Shown in pieces: positions 21,101 through 36,100 of a stretch of 64,000 nt of DNA (position 1 is the stretch's first letter; every line of letters begins with the position of its first letter). Source of the DNA: Reticulitermes speratus (Eukaryota; Arthropoda; Insecta; Blattodea; Rhinotermitidae); NCBI GenBank assembly GCA_021186555.1, contig JAJKFL010000005.1, forward strand, positions 50,747,635 to 50,811,634, read 5' to 3'. The position numbers and the translations under genes were made by a program. Below the pieces are notes generated by a model, which was not told the DNA's origin, did no database searches, and saw nothing but the letters and a program-made list of their open reading frames with translations.

Positions 21101-24100
21101 GTAGAATCTCAGATAACGTCCTGATACAAAATTTTATTTGGTAATGAGAAGAGAATACAAATACACCAGGCCATTTCTAGTCTATGATTTAGATCCTAGA
21201 ATATATCTTACTCTCCTGCAGTGTAATCATTTTATTGGACAGTACATTGTTCGAAAGACAGTTGTCTTCGTATAATATACTACTATATCCATGAGTTAGT
21301 AAATAGTAAGCCAGAAGTTAGCATTTAAAATTTGTAAGTTTAATTTGCTATTAGTCATATATGGATAGAATAGTGACATTAACCTTTAATGGATAAATGG
21401 GGCAGCATTGTCCCATTAAATACATACTATTCATCTGACAGGGAAAACACTGTCCCACAGTAGGCATTTAAATTGAATAGTGTTCCGGCTGCAGCTGGAA
21501 CCTCGCAATTAAAAAGCCATACGCTAAAGGTCGAGTGGGTGGGATTTCATACAAGATGTTAAAATGAAAGTATAAACCTGGTAGTGTAACGGTAGTTAAA
21601 AATCTGAGACGATCATTTAATCACGAAATTAAAAGAAATTGTAATAATTTCTGTTATGTGTGATGTAAGTCTTACAAAAACCAAAAGAAGAGTAAATAAA
21701 TGTAATAAAAATACTCTGATGTACATACATAACTCCATTAAATTCTACCTATTTTTCAGATCTAATAAAGTAACATACTTTAGGTTTAATAAGTAGGGTT
21801 GTATTGGTTTTAAACGTGTAAATTACAAGGTAAGAGTTTTTGGGATGAATACAGATAAAAATAATTGATACAAAGTTGGAAGCTTCTAACTAAATTATTC
21901 TTATGCCACTGGTACTGGGTACTCTGAAGCATGTTTGGAAGGTAAATTTGTCTCTCAGTCACTAGGTTTTACTGTGTTTGGCCTCTTCTGCCTTTTTTTA
22001 TTGTCTCCAGTTTGCAGTTTATTTGAGCATTTTGTAATTGGTCTGTTAAAGGTACATTCCTGAGATTTCTTTACTATTTAGATAGTGAAGAAATCTCAGG
22101 AATGTACGTGTTTACAAATTATTATTCATATTTATTTTTTTATCTTATATATAGAAATTCACACTTAACCTGTCGGTCACAGACAAATTTAAGGTAGTCC
22201 TGGTATGGTTTTGTAGGAATGGGAATTACTCAATAATTGTTTTACTAACACTTTACATGATTTTGGATACATTTACAACAAACATTTGCTTAGCCGTGTT
22301 TGTCCAGCAATCTGCTGCATGTAACAACTAGAGAATCAATGAACAACTTTGCATGAAATGTTATACTGGGGAGTTTTTTATATTATTTTAAGGCGATTCA
22401 TCCCTGTTGTGTTCTCAGGCAATAAAACCAATAAATAATCTGCCAGCCCAACATATATCGTAAAGAATATCTTTACAATATATGTTGTGTTAACGGAATA
22501 TTTGTTGGTTGTACTGACCGAAAACACAGCAGGGATGAATCGTCTTAAAATAATAAAAGTGAGTCAAGCTTATATTCACAAATTCAATAGCTGTTGATAT
22601 TCTTTCCAATATTTGTTGTGTTGACACATTATTTTGGTTTTTTTATTCGTCAACATATTCAAATATTGGTTAGAATTGGACAACAGTAATGGACATCTTA
22701 CATACAATCTGTATACTATCTCAGGAGTAACTCACTAAATATTGCTTTGAGTGAAACATATTTTGAATGAAGTTTGTAGAGAAGAATGAAACATGCCTTT
22801 CATGCCAACACACATTCTCTGTAAGTCGTGTAGTTTTTGTGATGATTAAATGAAAGGTAGTAAACATGCCACAATTATGCTTACATTTTTAACTTGCAAG
22901 ATTTGATGTACTCACAGCATTGTTACTGAAGATTCAAATCTCTTCTAGAATGTTACACAATATCAACTATTAAATAATACCAGAAGACTTGAATCTTTCT
23001 TTCCAAACTTGCTAATAAGTAGAAGTTTTGGTTCCTGTACAGGCCTCTATAACTAGGTTATAAATTCTGATCTCTGTGGTGTGCTGTAGTTTAAAATTTG
23101 GAGTAGTATTAAAAAATTGTTGCTGTCTATTTAACGCTTGCTTGAACACTGCTACTATTACAGCAGCGCAGGTTTGCTGTGGCAGAGAAATTGGTGACTT
23201 AGTCTTGTTTAAAACTGTTAAGTTATATCCAGTCAAATATGTGAAGTGCATATTGTTTTTATTCTTTGGTTTTGTGGTAACTGATGAATCACAGCAAGTA
23301 GTTATTGTATATGATACTGCATCATGAATATGTCTGCAAGTGTTAGTGTAAAAAATTATATTCCAGTATTCTGATGATGTAAGTCCCAAAGAAAATGTAG
23401 ATGTTGTAAGGAGAAAATGAAATAGGTGCCATGATTGGAAAGATGACGTGCAGTTTGTATATACTTTCCTGCAGTTATAATTTGTGTTCCGAGCTGACCC
23501 AAAATGATGTAAAACCAATGCATGGTTGAGGTAGCTCGTTGACAACCAACGTGCAAGTGAAGCCAGCAGTCAGCATCTCATTGGCTTTGTGAAGCTGCCA
23601 ATTAATAATAGCCACATGGTAGCTGTCTTCAGATGGAAGAACAGCCAGCATAAGAATAGGCGGTCTGTTTGTTTATGGATGTGGCACAACGCCCAGTGGG
23701 CCAGTACACAGTTAACAGCCTGAAGCTCTGCATATGTATGCAAGGCTATTGTTAGTACACTCTGACACATTTCCTGAACTTCTCGTAAACTTGAAGACAT
23801 ATTAGAAAGTTTGGGTGGTAGAGTGACTAACTTTTAACACCCTGTCATTATTTTGTAATGAAAAACAGGTTTATGGTATTGTGCTCGTGTGCACTTGTGG
23901 CCCCCTTAACAACTTCGTAAAAAAATTTATATTAGTCTCGCTTTGCATTTTTCACAATTCACTGTTAAAAAACCAACAAAATGCACTTCACTTTTGCTTT
24001 TATTATGTATTAATCAACCCCTACATATGTTTCGGTTTTGAGTAAAACCATCTTCAGGGGTTTAAGCAAAAGTGAAGTGCATTTTGTTGGTTTTTTAACA

Positions 24101-27100
24101 GTGAACTTCCTAACAAGTTCATTGATTTCACATGAAATTTGATATGAATGTCATACCAGTGTATGATGCACTGCTTCATATTATGATTATTTTGTTTCCT
24201 AACGTTGTCCATCACACAGCATTTCAGAAACTGTCCCTGTCCTGTCTGATCCAGAGACAGAACGTTTCTTTTTGTCAGACTTAACTCAGTAAATTCTCCC
24301 AACCCTTTCATTTGATAAATGAAACAGATCCATTGTTTGAAACGTTGTGCTCATGTCAGAATACAAGGTGATGGATGAAGTCGATAAGCCAGGTAATCGC
24401 AGCTGTAACGTTCCGTCATTAGGATCATTTGGAATTGACACCACTTGATACTCTTCAATTCCTTCCCATCTGCAGTGTGAGCAGGAATAGCTGAGCCAGT
24501 ACAGTAAATGGCAGCAAGTTGGATAACCACGATTTGATTCCTGAAAGGGGCAGGAATTTTTCTCAGCACTCCACAATCTTATCTGTCACTGCCATGGAAA
24601 CTTCAAATCCAAAATTAAGTTGATATTCGCAGGCTTTGTAGTGTGCAGTCTTACTTTTGAGGTCAGCTGTACAGACTGTGCTGTGTTCAGTTCAATAGGA
24701 ACAAACTTGCATAGAGCTAATTTAGTGATCAGCTCAAGAGTGCCTGTAACGTGGGAGAGGTAGAGGAGACACCCTGTCGAACTAAGATGGAAGGAGCTGG
24801 GGTGGCAGCTGTTTAAATGTAAACTGATGCCTCTCCCCGCAGGCCATGCCCTGGCACAAGGAATTAGCAGTTTCGGCAGACCATGCCCCAGAACAAGGCC
24901 TTAGCAGTTTCAGCTTATAGCTGTTGCCTTCAACTTGTTAGCATAGTGTTTGTTTGGCAGAGCAGTATGAACTTACATGTGTTTGCAATGTCATTGTCAG
25001 TTCTTACTTCCAAAATTTAAAAAATTTACAAACTTAAGGGATGGACATTATCGCAGCAGAATGGTTAGCACTCACACTGCAAACTGGGAGGTTTAAGATT
25101 TGATTTTCTTGACCCATAGGCTGACCACTGATTCTGTGGCAGTACCTTAAAAGTAGTCACAGCTGCTTCAGTTTCCATCCTTCATTTCCACCATTTATAA
25201 TCATCTTTCCTTTAAACGTTATGTAATGTTTTTGGAAAGATGTAAGTGTAAAGACAGACAAGCATGGAGAGTAATACTCTGGGAACCAGGACAGCATGGC
25301 TAGTATTGTGACAAGGCAGTGGGCTGGACAGTCTGGGGTTCAATTCCTGGCAGAGACAAGAGATCTGTCTCTTCACCAAAATGCCCAGACTAGCTATGGG
25401 GCATACCCAGCGTCCTTTTCAGTGGGTCCCAGGGATTCTTCCCCCCCAGAGTAAAGTAGTCGGAGCATGAAGAAGTTCTTTGCACAGTGACTGTGAAGAA
25501 TACTGTCTTCTCTGGATTGTGACAGATCTCTCTTACTTTTTATGAGAATGATAGGAACAGAAACTAAAATTTGTTTGTAACACAGCAATAATGATGCTGT
25601 TGGATTTAAGGGATGTGTATTGATGACAGAATCGAGAAATGACATAATGAGAAATTTCATGAATTTTGCATCTGATATAACATTGTCATTGTTTAATTTC
25701 TGTCTTTTGTAATACAAGTCGTGAATTTCCAATATCTATGACATTTTGGTAAGAAATCTCTTACAGGCACGTTCCTTAGAAAATAAGGGATGACAAAATT
25801 TTCATTGTAATGTGGGAATCGTGGAAATATTACAATTAAAGGTTAGGTCCATTTGTCATTGTTGGAATGGGCATTGTATTTCTTAATGAAAGGAACGTTG
25901 CTGTCCTCTGTTGGAAGTCAGAGAGTATGCCTAGAAGGGGCAGTGACATAAACCTTGACTCTGTATGTTGACATTAAGCCAGAATGTATTTTTGTCATTT
26001 CACTCTCTTTTCAGCTCAGGGATAAAATGACATATTAGTTAACATTACACTGTTACAGTCCTTCCTAGGCCTTGTTAACCAGCTGTGTTCATGGTGATCT
26101 AAATTCATGATCAGTACTGCAGAAACTATGCTACTTAAATCTGTTAATCACATTGACACCTCAGGCGTTCCAGTACCCAGGACCAGCTCAGTGTGTTTTT
26201 GTCCGTGTCTCAGATGAACTTGCTATAGATAGATTGCAGGCATGAGGATGGGAATCCCACCCTTTGGCTATGTGGAGACATGCCAAATAGGCGAGTTAAC
26301 AATTTAAAAGCTGTGTACAATGTTTCCTGAAACTGCCACTCGAAAAACATCAACTTCATTGCCTGCTGTAATTTAGTGTGGACTGTTTCAGTGTTTTTTA
26401 TACCCTGTAGAAGTTAAGTATGAAATGAAAGACGTTTATGTCAGTATTTTTCATCCTACAATTGAACCTAAAGTCAACATTTATTTTGTTGGAAATGAAT
26501 TTGCTGTGTGTCGGGTCCAGATGTCTGAATTGTATAAACCTCAGTGCACTGCTGATGCATTATGATTCTCACAAGTAAGAAGTTTCTTAAAATCCATTTG
26601 CTTAATATTCTTACATGTCGCCTCGGTGGACTAGTGGTTAGCGTGCTCGCCACTGGACCCAAGGTTCGCGGGTTCGATCCCGACCGAGGGCCGAGGTGAT
26701 AAAAATCCGGAGCACCACTTCCTTCGGAGGGGAAGTAAAGCCGTCGGTCCCATGTCGTAGATTTACGGCATGTAAAAGAACCTTCGGGCATGAATAGAAC
26801 CAGTAGTGTCCGTAAGCAAAATTCAAGCGGCCATTTCTCACCCAAGTCTCCTGACTGCCTGCCAGATGGCTCTGGCAGTCTCATCAGGAGTGAGCAAAAA
26901 CTTGTGCGGGCAGTGAGCCGGTCACTCACTACAGAATGCACACTTACCGACCAGGAAACCTTCGGGATGAAACCCCAAAAAGAAGGAGGCTCTGGCCCAC
27001 GCCGGGCTGTAACGCCATGGAAGAAGAAGAAGAATATTCTTACATACATAATGCGTACTTTAAATTCATAGGAATCTTCCAGTACCACTCGTGAGCACTT

Positions 27101-30100
27101 CGTGTACCCATTTTAAAGATCTTTTGATGACGTACGTGAACTGAACACATGATGGAGGAATGCATTTGTGTGTGCCCATCCTTCTGAATTTTTCATCTGT
27201 AAAACTGCTCAAAGATATTACCATGCATCTGATTTTGTGAGGTCTGAACGTCAATCTGTTAGTCTCACTCCATTTTGGTCTGCCTCTGTCCAATGTAATT
27301 CTTACTTTACAGGCAGCTCATATCATACTGTATTTCAGGCCAGTCCATGTTGTATTTCCATTAGAGAATATGGCGTGGGGACAGATTTCTGTCTGAGTGC
27401 TTCAGTTTTTCTTCTGTACCTTCATTCATTCATTCATTCATTCTGTAGTCTGTCTTACGACAGATCCGTAGCCTCTTCCAAAGCAAGATCTCCATTGACT
27501 GACTCTAGTGCTTCCGCTTTCAATTTCCAGTATCCTCTCTTTTCCTTAAGGTCATCCAGTAGCTGCTTACTTCTTCTCCCTCGTCTTCCCATCATTTCTA
27601 TCCTTCCTTCTAACTTTCCTTCAATCACGTGTTTCAGAAGGCAGTTTCTATGCAAGATGTGACCAATCCAGTTTGCCTTTCTTCTCTTTATTATATGTAG
27701 GATATTCCTCTCCTCCTTGACTCTTTGTAATACTTCTTCATTTCTCACACGATCGGTCCAACTGATCTTCTCCATTCTTCTCCAGCACCACATTTCAAAA
27801 CTTTCCAGACACTTCTGATGTACTTTCCAGAGTGTCCATGTTTCAGCACCATACAAAGCTATGCTCCAAATGTAGCACTTTACTAGTTTCTTCCTTAAAT
27901 TTAAGTCCAGTTTACTGGTGAAAAGATTTTTCTTCTTGTTGAATGCTGCTTTTGCCATGGCATTTCTGGATTTAATTTCACGTGTACACCTTGCATCATT
28001 TGTTATCATGCTACCCAAATAATTGAAATATTCCACATTCTCCAATTGTTTTTGATCTATCATAATTTTCATTGTGGCTGATTGCCTTGAGATTCTCATT
28101 ACCTTAGTTTTTTTTTCTGTACCTTATGCCACCAATATTCTGTATTCACACTCATTTATCAACCTTTGGCATATACTATAGTGTTGGTACTGAATGTCTC
28201 TAAATAAAGTGCTAAATTGTGTATATACAGTATACATTATGTGTACTTAATTAACTACATGGAGCAGAGTTCTTCTTATGGAATTAATAGCTACTCAGGT
28301 AGTCAAGAAACTCCCCACTTTTGATAGAATCTGAAGATTCATTACCATATCCACAAGAGCTTTTCACCGGCTCTTACCCTCACTAGACAAATCCAATCCA
28401 CATGAAGCGTAATTTATATAACTAATGACTTGCCATCGAAAATGGTACAAAACTGATACTGTATCTAAATAAAACTGTAACTTTCAATTGAAACTTGTTT
28501 GATTCATTGTATATTTAGTGAAGGATGAAGAAAAGCAATATATGCCACTTTTTATTGTAATGTCTGAACTGTTTATTATCTATGTCAAGAATCTAATGTG
28601 TTGTGTGACTGTACAGTGTAACTTCTGTACTGCCGATCAGCTGTGGTAATGAGAGTAAAGCGAACACAGAGACAAATACGGGTACGCAGAGTTGCAAAGG
28701 ACAAATTGAGATAATATATTGTCATCAAACAGCATTATACCTGTCTACTCCATGTATGAAATCAGGCGATTTTTTTCAAGTGCAAGACTGGGAATATATC
28801 AGGTTTTATCAATGCATTATGTGTGAATTAAATTCTTGGCTGGAAGTGGTTTGACCCTGCATCATCACTTATTTGCTGTATTAGAGTTAGTTACATAATG
28901 AGGTATTGCAAGCGAGTTCCTATTAGCATAGGCATTACAAATCTCTCACCATTTGTAGTGATTGTGCTCATTCCGCTGTTTTCAGTTGTCTTGAACGTGT
29001 TCTGTAGACAGTGTGTAGAATGGAGACAACAGAACTTTGATCTATTTTGGTTTTCTGTAGTGACAAATTGCTTGATCATAACAAGTTATTGCTTCAGTAG
29101 TATTTTTAGGAATCTGTGTCTGAATTTATGAAGAATTTCAACTTGTTGTCATCATTGTTGATACCTCGTATGTCCCACAGCTATCAAGCAAAGGTTGAAG
29201 TATGTTTCTTGCTAACTATTTAATTAGATAATAAAACCAACGAAATGCACTATATTGACCACTTTTATTATGGCCTATTTCCCCTCACCCTACACGTGTT
29301 TCGGAACTTTAAAGTTCCATCTTCAGGGGTTGTCGTGTGTTACCAATTATTCACATATTAAAACAAATACACAATATGTAAAATAGTCTGTTAAAGTATT
29401 AAAACCATAGGTAAATGAAGTTCAAAACTCTTTTAAAATTGTACGATATGTACTGTAGTCTATTAGAATCTTAAAATCTCGCGTAAATGTATATTTAAAA
29501 CCTGTTTTTAAAATGTGTTTAAAAAATTTGTGGACTGTTCGTAATATTCACTTTTTTACGTAACTACTGGCGTAGTTTTATACAACTCCGTATTCCATTT
29601 CTGTAAATAAATTAAACATTCAAATATAAACTTTATTAATTATTAGAGGTTAAGTGGATATTTTATAGAGAAATTGGTTTACTACGAATGTCTTACCTTG
29701 TGTGTTGTGATGCATCAAACACATGTAGGGTGAGGGGAAATAGGCCATAATAAAAGTGGTCAATATAGTGCATTTCGTTGGTTTTATTATTTGATTAAAA
29801 AATGCACGGTGATAATACTGTGAAATTTATTTAATTAGAGTAAATGTTCCACTCTGCATTATCTACTGAAGCTTGGTTATCCTATAGTTTGACTTCTAAT
29901 GTTGACACTGTTGTTAGTCACATGCATAATCCACATTCAATTTTCACATGAAGATGGGTATAGGATATCTGTGTAATTTCAGCTTACTGCAGTGGTGTGC
30001 TTTTATGAATTTCTTGTTACTTGTTAAACATATTTTCCAGTTCCAACAGATTTTGTATCAGTGTTAAACTGACTTTGACACCATTAATTGCTTTAACTAA

Positions 30101-33100
30101 CTAAGGACTGCATGGGGAAGAGTCATTCTGGAAGCTGATTGTTACTCAGGTAGTCAAGAAATTTCCCCACACTTTGTGGAACCCAAAGATTTGTTGTATA
30201 TTTACAAGGGCCAGTCACTGGAGCCTGTACTCAACCAGGTGAGTCCATTCCAACCCACACACCCTTTTTTTTTTTAAGATCCATTTTAATATTATCCTAC
30301 TGTCTGTGTCTTCCGTGCAAATTTTCCAGCTGACATTCGTCATGTATTTCTCATCTTCCATGCCGTAGGTCCCACATCTTTCTGCTTGATTTTGTTGTCC
30401 TAATTAACATTACAAATTATGATGCTCTTCATTATGCATTTTTCTCCATGGATTCAAATATTAGTAAGTTAAGGTTAAGAATGGGTAGAGCTATATGTCC
30501 ACTCCCCATATGCCTTTATGGTGGGCACAGGAACAACTTTATCCGTTTTGTCATCATGTATATCCAACTAAGTCTCAAAAATACTTGTTTGCAGTCCATC
30601 AGCCCCCCCCCCCCCTCTCTCTCTCTCTGTCTCTCTCTCTTTTTTTTCCCCCCTCTTGTTACCCCATGTCCATGCCACACTCCCATAATTTGGTGTCAGT
30701 CCAACCAATATATTGTATAATTTTTCTTTTTGTCCACATAAATGTTCCCCTTTTATTTTTCAAATTGCCATATTAAATATCCTAAATGTATTGAATTATG
30801 AGTATATATTTTTTGGTAAAGAAATATTTTATAAAAGCTTGTTTTTCTGAAACTGTGCATTCATCCCCAGTCATTGATTTTCTTTCTCTTTTTTGGGCTG
30901 TTTGCTGATAAGTTGAGTGCATATCAGATCATGCACTGACACTTGTGCTTCTGGTGTGCCATTTTGAGGTACTTGTTGTCTGTCTGACAGTTTGAAATTG
31001 CTGCAACTGTATCAGTATTTTTAAACCTACTTTCCTTACTTCCTTGTGTTGAGAGACTGGGCTTCATTCCAAGGCTTTAACTTGATGTTATGTTTATTAA
31101 ACACTTCAGAGCTTAGAAATGAGTAGGGACTTTGTGAATTTTAAGGTTGTTTACAGAATGGTCCCAGAAATGGTTGTTAAAACATGCATTTGGCCCTAAA
31201 CTTAAATTGAATGTTGTGTCACAGTCTGTTCATAAACACTTGAAAATTAGGACCGTTTGCCAAGTCTATATCCTGGATTTTAATGTTTGAGTTGATATTT
31301 TTAGCACTGTTTGTGTATTGATGCATGGCTTGGCAAGTTGCCCTTTTTTCGGCAAGGGCAGACAGACAGGTCTGCTGAAGTTTCCCTCAGTCACAGTAGA
31401 GCTCTACTCCTGGTAAGACAGGAGTGAGGGCACTCTGCCAGGGGGGCAGGCACAATGGGGGGCCAAGTATATCAACTCACCCTGTTACATGCCTCTGTCA
31501 TGTGTGGGCATTTTTGTATACCAAGACATGATTAGCATTGAATGTATTAGTGGTAACAACAGATAAGTACAGTGCAAAGATAAGTGCAATATGAGTTGAA
31601 GAGAAAGGAATGTATGAGGTTCTAGTGACATTGCGTGGTAGAATGAACACCTTGCAGCTGTGAAGCACTTTTCATCAGTAGTTAATTTAATGTGTGTGTT
31701 TGAGAATTATGTGTGACCGCTTAAGACAGCTTGCATGTGAAAATAGAGTAAATTGACACAGTTTAATTCAGTGCTGTGGTTTTAAGAGACCCAGTACAAT
31801 GAATCAGTCCAAGATATAATTAAAAGTGTTAGATTATCTAAGCCTACCACAGACAGAAAGTTATTAACATTTATCATAAATTAATTACTATATTTTTAAT
31901 TACTGTAACTTAAAAATGGATAGGAAATTGATCCATTTTAAATGAACTAATTGGTCATCTGAAAGTATGTTTCCTGGCAGTTCTCGGTTTGGTGCTGGAC
32001 TCGTTGACAATAACAATGCCTTCCCTACCAGTTCTACGGTTCAACCCCAGAAAAGACACCTACTACTACCAATAAAGCGAGCATCAACCACTGGAGGTAT
32101 CCCAGATAAAACTAAAAGCACCAGAAGTTCATTCTCTGGAATTCTTAGTAGGGCAGTGGGCTTGACTGGCAGATCATCTGTACTTGCTTCAGCCTCCAGG
32201 ATGCCTCCTCAAACCAGTGTGATATCCCCAACAGTCTTATCTGCATCAAGGGCCCTGTCACCCTCAAGGATCTTTTCCCCTACTCGAGGAATGTCCCCCA
32301 CCAAGAATGGCTCACCTAGGAAGGTATATTCCCCTACCAGAGAGCTACCTCCCTCTCAGGCATTTTCTCGAACAAGACAGTCGTCCACTTCACAAGTGTT
32401 GTCTCCTACCAAGGAGGTACCAAGCTGTGGAGTCCTGTCTCCATCACAGGACAAAGCGATGTCACCATCAAGAGAACACCCTTCATTCAGAGTATTTTCA
32501 CCTACAAGAGAATTGTCAGCCAATAGGATGTCACCATTGAGACAATACTCAAGCACTAGACTTTTTTCACCATCAACAAAATATTCAGCAAATAGAATGG
32601 TGTCGCCTAGCAGATACGCGAGATCTTCCGTAACATCTAACTGCAGCTCTCTCCACTCTCGTTCTTCCTCACCAGTCAGTTGTTCAAGCAGGTCTTATTC
32701 TGTGATGAGTACAGAAACAAGCTTTCCAAGACGAGTTTTTCCACAGATGAGTGATAAAGTAGACTGTTCAGATGAACTGGAGGGCAAAGAGGATGCCCCT
32801 GTGGTGTTCAGTGCAGGAATGAGTTTTGTGATGGGTGTCAAGAATCAGGCAGTAAGGCAGCAGTTCAAACCCAGAGCTGCCCACCTTCATTCGTCTACAG
32901 CATCATCAGTACTCTCCTCCAAGATCAGAAATTTCCTTCATAAGACAGATCATGTGATGGAGGAATGGAAGAGACTTGGCAGGAAGGATACAGATATGCA
33001 GTCATTGGCGACGCTTCCTGGCAAAAATGGAGAAGACGGCTACATTGGAAGAAGCCGCAGTGCTACTAATATTCTTATCAAAGGCTACCAGTTGTACAGT

Positions 33101-36100
33101 AAGACTAGCTCTGCCAGTATCCGCTCAGCCAGTGTAACACGTGTGTCTGAAGGAGACACAGTTTCAGAAGTTGATGAGGTAAATCCTGTGGGTGGGGCAG
33201 AGTGGTTGAGTATGACATCAGCAGCATGTTGTGCTGTTTATTTTATTTAACATTTTTCTGAATAATTCTCTTGATCATAGCTTCTACTCATATGTGCTTT
33301 AATATCTTAATATTTCAGCTAGTTATGCGGTGTATGTTTCTGTTGTATGAAAGTGCAGTGGAAAATACGTGGGAACATACACGTATTATTTACTGACATT
33401 CGAGAGCAGTGAAATTTATTTGTAAATATCAAAGCTAAGTTTATACCTGTGTGAAAATGCTGAATGCAGTTTCCAAAATCCTGCTTAAAAATTAACACTA
33501 TCCTTAAATTTACAAATCTTTTATAGATAATCTGCTTATAATTTCCGTATTACAGGTCTTATACGTCTTGGAAATGAGGTCTTGTTTTTCATCAGTTATT
33601 ATACATTAAAACAGTAATTGCATTAGTGAGACACAAATACAGAATGTTCTTTTTAATGAGAGACAGAGCAGGACTGAATGCTGCAGAGTGGTTTGCAGCA
33701 TCGGTTGCTATGCGGTAACGATATCATCTGCTGTGTGGCTCGCAGTCATGTAATTAAAAAAAACGTCCTGTAGAATATATTACTGTTTCAAGATTTGTCA
33801 TTCGTCACAGAGTTTGCCATTCTGCTTTTTCCTATCATCATGAGTCGTGGCTTGCTGTTGGGAGTGGCAGATAACAGCATTATGCAGATTAGTAATTTCC
33901 TTTTCCTGTTCTGTGTAAAATGATGAATTAAATTATATTTTATGATATACCAGTATTATAGTCACTTTAGAACTGACTGACAAACATGTACATTCTTGTG
34001 TTAATATAGACCTTATTGTAAGTATATTTTGAATTGAATCAGGTTTGGTGTGTTTGTTAGCAAAATTGTTTATGACCAAAATGCTTCAAGAGAGATTTGA
34101 GGTTCTTACTGCAGTGACTGTGAAGATAACTATCTTCTGGGAAGTGATACATGTATCCTGTTGACAGACAGGATCCTCTGAAGTATCAGTACACTTGTGC
34201 CACACTGCAGGGTGCCACATCCAAAAAGACAGAAACTTCCAAAATGCTTATCTATTTTTCCCTCAGTGGAATTTTAACCTTTACTCTATGACATTGAGGA
34301 AAAGTGTTTCTCCTGCATTGCACTTCAAAAGAGTAGTCAACCATTGTGATAGCTTCCAACATCAATGATTGATTGAGCTGGCAAACTGGCTTCTATTTTT
34401 TCATTGCATAGGATTCTCAGAGTTAGCACTTATATGGGACATTTATGTCTGCCTCTGCACTTGTTTCATATCTGAAATTACTGACTAGATTTTGGTTAAA
34501 TTTTGTCAGCTGACTTGAATTTTGGTTCATATCGATCTAACATGACTCCAACTTTGCATGATGCTCAAATTTAACTTCATAAATTTTCTCAGAAATTATA
34601 ATGGTGCCAAAGTTTGGTATCCAGCATAAAGTGTAAGGCTCATTAAGATCTAAAACTCTTATTAGAAAGTTTTTTTTTAAATTTGGAATATTTAATGAAA
34701 CATGATAAAAATAGGTTCTGAGTATGCAGATTAATATCTGTAATGTGATTGGCTGTGTAACAGTGGAGTTTTATCAGCAGTGTTTGGATATCAAGGCCAG
34801 TGACATGCTTGGAATCACAAGGAATGTATGTAGAACTTCACTGAAATGGAGCTTCCCACTCGTTTTTAAATACGTAAAACACTATGATTGGATAATATTA
34901 TTATACTACAAAATTGAAGTGTTGCACATCTTTTTCATATGAGAGTAGTTTATTATTGTTTATAAACTGGTAGAAAAGCACAAAATTGTGTCTGAAACCA
35001 GTGCTAAACTTCAGATAATGTCGCACTAATAATCAACCTGGTTTGGAGTCCAAAAGGGATGGTTCTGTACAAACTGTGTGATGGTGCGCTTACTAACTGC
35101 ATGTGTTTGTTGGTGTTGCTACACTGTGCAGCTGAGTGAGATGACAGCTGATCTAGCAGAGGAACACTCCACGTCAACACTCGCCACTGAGCGGCTGGAG
35201 GCTGAGACAGCCGATAGGTTGAGGCTGGAGAAGGAATTGCAGGATGTGCAGGTGAGAAGGGAATCACATGTTATACTCATCTCTTGTTGCTGTTTCATTT
35301 TCAGACAAAAATGTGTATCAGTGTGGATTTTTCCTTGTAGAGGCATCAGATCTTTTGTGCAGTAATGCTTGAAACTTTGAGTTTTCTGGATACTGGGGTT
35401 TTTATAATTTGGAGCACCATGCCTAAATCTGTTAAACCACATTTAAAAGTTACAAGAAAATTGATGTGTTCTTGCCTTCAGAGTGAAGGTGTGTAGGTTT
35501 GGTTAACTTCTATTACAAGACATCATCTGACGTGATATCGAAACAACACGAAAAGAAAACACTGACTCTGGAATTACTTGGTGCTAACGTGATGTTTCTG
35601 TAATCAGGTGTGTCTGGTCCAGTTGTCAAGTTCCCAAGGACCTACCTGAGTAGGAAGCTTGACATCTGATCATGGAAATAGATCCACTTTCCGACAGTGT
35701 CCAATAGTAATCATGTTTACTATATCTGTATAAAAACATTATTTTGCAAATATGTAGAACTGAATGGAGATTTCTGACACTTTTCATTTGAATTTCAAAG
35801 TGTGTTTTATCATTTATAATTTACAGGCATTTTACTGCTTTATCTTTCAACAATTATATGCAATATGATTATCCTTATTGTGCAGTCTGAAAACAAAAAT
35901 CTTCAACAAGCTGCAGAGAGATTGGAAATGGAATTACTGTATATGAGGGCTGCAGATGTAAATGGAGGAGTGGGTTCGGATGAAGACGGTGAATGTGAAG
36001 AGGATGCAGGTGTGTACAAACAGCGATATGAACGGACAGTACGAGAATTAGAGTTCACCCGCCGTCGCCTGCAGCAGCAACATGAAGATGACCTCGAACA

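Noticed and set aside
21379-22200. A second piggyBac-like element starting TTAACCTTTAATGG
   Set aside because: No matching right end with TTAA and an inverted terminus was found.
23350-23390. CTGATGA with GAAAATGTAG downstream
   Set aside because: The segment between the boxes cannot form stem II.
35526-35550. CTGACGTGATATCGAAACAAC in a myosin intron
   Set aside because: Position 9 of the core is changed and no stem III palindrome or stem I partner is present.
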